From positions 310,001 to 374,000 of the forward strand of contig NZ_JBGCBZ010000001.1 of the NCBI RefSeq assembly GCF_041262585.1: DNA of 64,000 bases, read 5' to 3'. The notes beneath the pieces are model-generated. The model searched no databases. It saw nothing but the letters and a program-made list of their open reading frames with translations, and was not told where the DNA came from. The stretch comes from JAOEGB01 sp041262585. GTDB lineage: Bacteria; Actinomycetota; Actinomycetes; Streptosporangiales; Streptosporangiaceae. The translations under genes and the position numbers were made by a program. Positions 62,810-64,000 of this stretch are shown piece by piece (position 1 is the stretch's first letter; each line of letters begins with the position of its first letter).

Positions 62810-63799
62810 TCAGGTAACCGAATCGTAATTCGCCAGGGCGTCCTTGGCGGTGGCCGCCACCCGGTCGGCCAGCGAGGCCGGGGTGAGGACCCGGCCGCCG
62901 TCGCCCAGCCGGAGCGCGAGCCGTACGAGCCAGGACTGGTCGCGGGCGCGGAGGGACACCCGCAGGCGGCCCTCGCCGAGCTCGGCGACCTCCTCACAGG
63001 GGTAGTACTCGGCGACCCAGCGGCCCGCCGGGCTGAGCTCCAGCTCGACGAGCTCGTCGCCGTCCGACGGCCGGAACACGCCCTCGGTGACGTCCATCGG
63101 CTCGGCCTCGGCCGGGGGGTCGGCGGGCACGTCGAGGACCTCGACGTCCAGGATCCGGTCGAGGCGGAACATCCGCATCGCCTCGGCCCGGTAGCACCAG
63201 CCCTCCAGGTAGTGCCGCCCGTCCACGAGCACCACGCGCAGCGGGTCGACCTCGCGCGGGGTGACCTCGTCGCGGCCGGGCACGTAGTAGCGCAGCGAGA
63301 GCCGCCTCGCCCGGCGGGTGGCGTCGGTGATCACGGCGTGGGCGTCCGGCGCCGCGCCGATCTCCACCTGGACCTGGCTGCTGACCGTCGCCGCCCCGTC
63401 GCCCGCTGCCTGCTCCAGCTTGGCGATCACCCTCGCCAGCACGTCCCTGCCCTTGAACTCGGGCAGCTCGTCGAGCATGCGCAGCGCCACGAGCAGCGCG
63501 CTCGCCTCGTCCACCCCGAGCTTCAGCGGCCGGGCGATCGCGTCGGCGTTGTCGATCACGATCTCGCCGCCGTCCCACGACACGTCGATCAGATCGCCCG
63601 GGGTGTGCCCGGGAAGGCCGCACATCCACACGAGCTGGAGGTCGTCGATGAGCTGCTTCTCGGACAGGCCGAACAGCCGCGCCACCTCCGGCACCTCCGC
63701 CCCCGGGTGGGACATCAGGTACGGCACGAGCGCGAGGAGCCTCGGCAGCCGGTCGGATCTCATCGGGCGGTCCCCTCTCGCGCGGGGCGGTGTGCTCAC
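62810..63799 (-). CDS. pafC: WYL-domain regulator PafC
   Basis: A 329-residue regulator. A winged helix (residues about 14-65, PRLLALVPYLMSHPGAEVPE) is followed by a WYL domain (LSLRYYVPGRDE, then DPLRVVLVDGRHYLEGWCYR) and a WCX domain. With PafB it activates the mycobacterial LexA/RecA-independent DNA-damage response. GTG 63799 overlaps the pafB stop (GTGA), so the pair is co-translated. The last residues (YDSVT) run into the IS remnant, so the native end may be slightly altered. Confidence 0.9.
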   Translation of the reverse strand: MSTPPRARGDRPMRSDRLPRLLALVPYLMSHPGAEVPEVARLFGLSEKQLIDDLQLVWMCGLPGHTPGDLIDVSWDGGEIVIDNADAIARPLKLGVDEASALLVALRMLDELPEFKGRDVLARVIAKLEQAAGDGAATVSSQVQVEIGAAPDAHAVITDATRRARRLSLRYYVPGRDEVTPREVDPLRVVLVDGRHYLEGWCYRAEAMRMFRLDRILDVEVLDVPADPPAEAEPMDVTEGVFRPSDGDELVELELSPAGRWVAEYYPCEEVAELGEGRLRVSLRARDQSWLVRLALRLGDGGRVLTPASLADRVAATAKDALANYDSVT

Positions 63800-64000
63800 T
63801 GCAGCGCGCCCTTCAGCCGGCGGATGACGGCCTCACGGGCGTCCGGCGGGTCGATGACCTTGGCGTCGGGCCCGAGGCTGGCGATCCACCCCGCGAGCCG
63901 CTCCGGGTCGGCGAACGCGACCTCCGCCTCGTCCCACCCGTCGGTCCCGGTCCGCACGGCCTGCGCGGCGTGCCGCAGACCCTGGCAGGAGCCCTGGCGG
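63796..64000 (-). CDS. pafB: WYL-domain regulator PafB, C-terminal part
   Basis: The 68 visible C-terminal residues read LRHAAQAVRTGTDGWDEAEV, then FADPERLAGWIASLGPDAKV and AREAVIRRLKGALQ, the WCX-type end of WYL regulators. It overlaps pafC by 4 bases and would form the PafBC complex. The gene starts outside the window. Confidence 0.85.
   Translation of the reverse strand, partial: RQGSCQGLRHAAQAVRTGTDGWDEAEVAFADPERLAGWIASLGPDAKVIDPPDAREAVIRRLKGALQ

Overview
The window is high-GC DNA from the chromosome of an actinomycete. RbpA, a PafB-PafC-TatA-TatC-HelY neighbourhood, separate overlapping Lnt and Ppm1-type genes, many GTG starts and several apparently leaderless starts point to that group. 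Gene style (ROK, WYL and Ser/Thr kinase-WD40 genes) suggests Streptosporangiaceae or a near relative, but this is inference because no rRNA or tRNA gene is visible. About 57 intact or partial protein genes are supported, plus a set of broken ones.

Layout. 1-11.8 kb: small regulator/effector pairs, namely RND efflux with divergent MarR, SDR, PPOX protein, MerR with aldo/keto reductase, VOC protein, WYL regulator, DeoR with MFS, an HTH protein, an orphan histidine kinase and a TSUP transporter. 11.9-14.66 kb: a degraded mobile-element island with a resolvase remnant, a membrane protein, a frameshifted small gene, a 3'-truncated ComB-like gene meeting a truncated HTH gene, a cluster of GTTCC boxes and a two-TM micro-protein. 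14.7-18.5 kb: a pseudokinase-like membrane protein divergent from a MoxR-DUF58-VWA operon. 18.6-28.8 kb: housekeeping genes, namely two methyltransferases, GDPD, an Atg22-like MFS, rbpA with a SigR-type promoter, fxsA, ppm1, lnt and a HelD-type helicase.

29.1-36.5 kb: a carbohydrate operon. A promoter and palindromic operator precede a ROK repressor, a lipoprotein binding protein, two permeases, a GH4 6-phospho-glycosidase and a BadF-type sugar kinase. The kinase is interrupted by a 230-bp near-pure G/C tract that breaks the frame. No ATPase is encoded here, so a shared MsiK-like ATPase is probably used. 36.7-52.7 kb: Lrp, a large Ser/Thr kinase-WD40 protein, RidA, a HEAT protein, an acyl-CoA dehydrogenase, an M24 peptidase, a SpoIIE phosphatase, a 5'-3' exonuclease, an RNB nuclease, DUF429 and a DsbA-like protein.

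52.7-64 kb: helY, a TetR-MFS pair, dagK, tatC, tatA and pafC-pafB. Between tatA and pafC lies an accessory insert. It carries a 311-aa protein that joins a cytoplasmic CxxC thioredoxin/DCC-like domain, an internal signal/TM segment and an exported helical domain ending in nine cysteines, resembling fulvocin C-related bacteriocins. Beside it is an inactivated IS1380-family transposase. This fusion, beside the Tat genes, is the best candidate for an undescribed system. Several repeated DNA motifs (a 20-bp identical element, TTTAC-N3-GTAAA dyads, TGATCATGC elements) also deserve checking.
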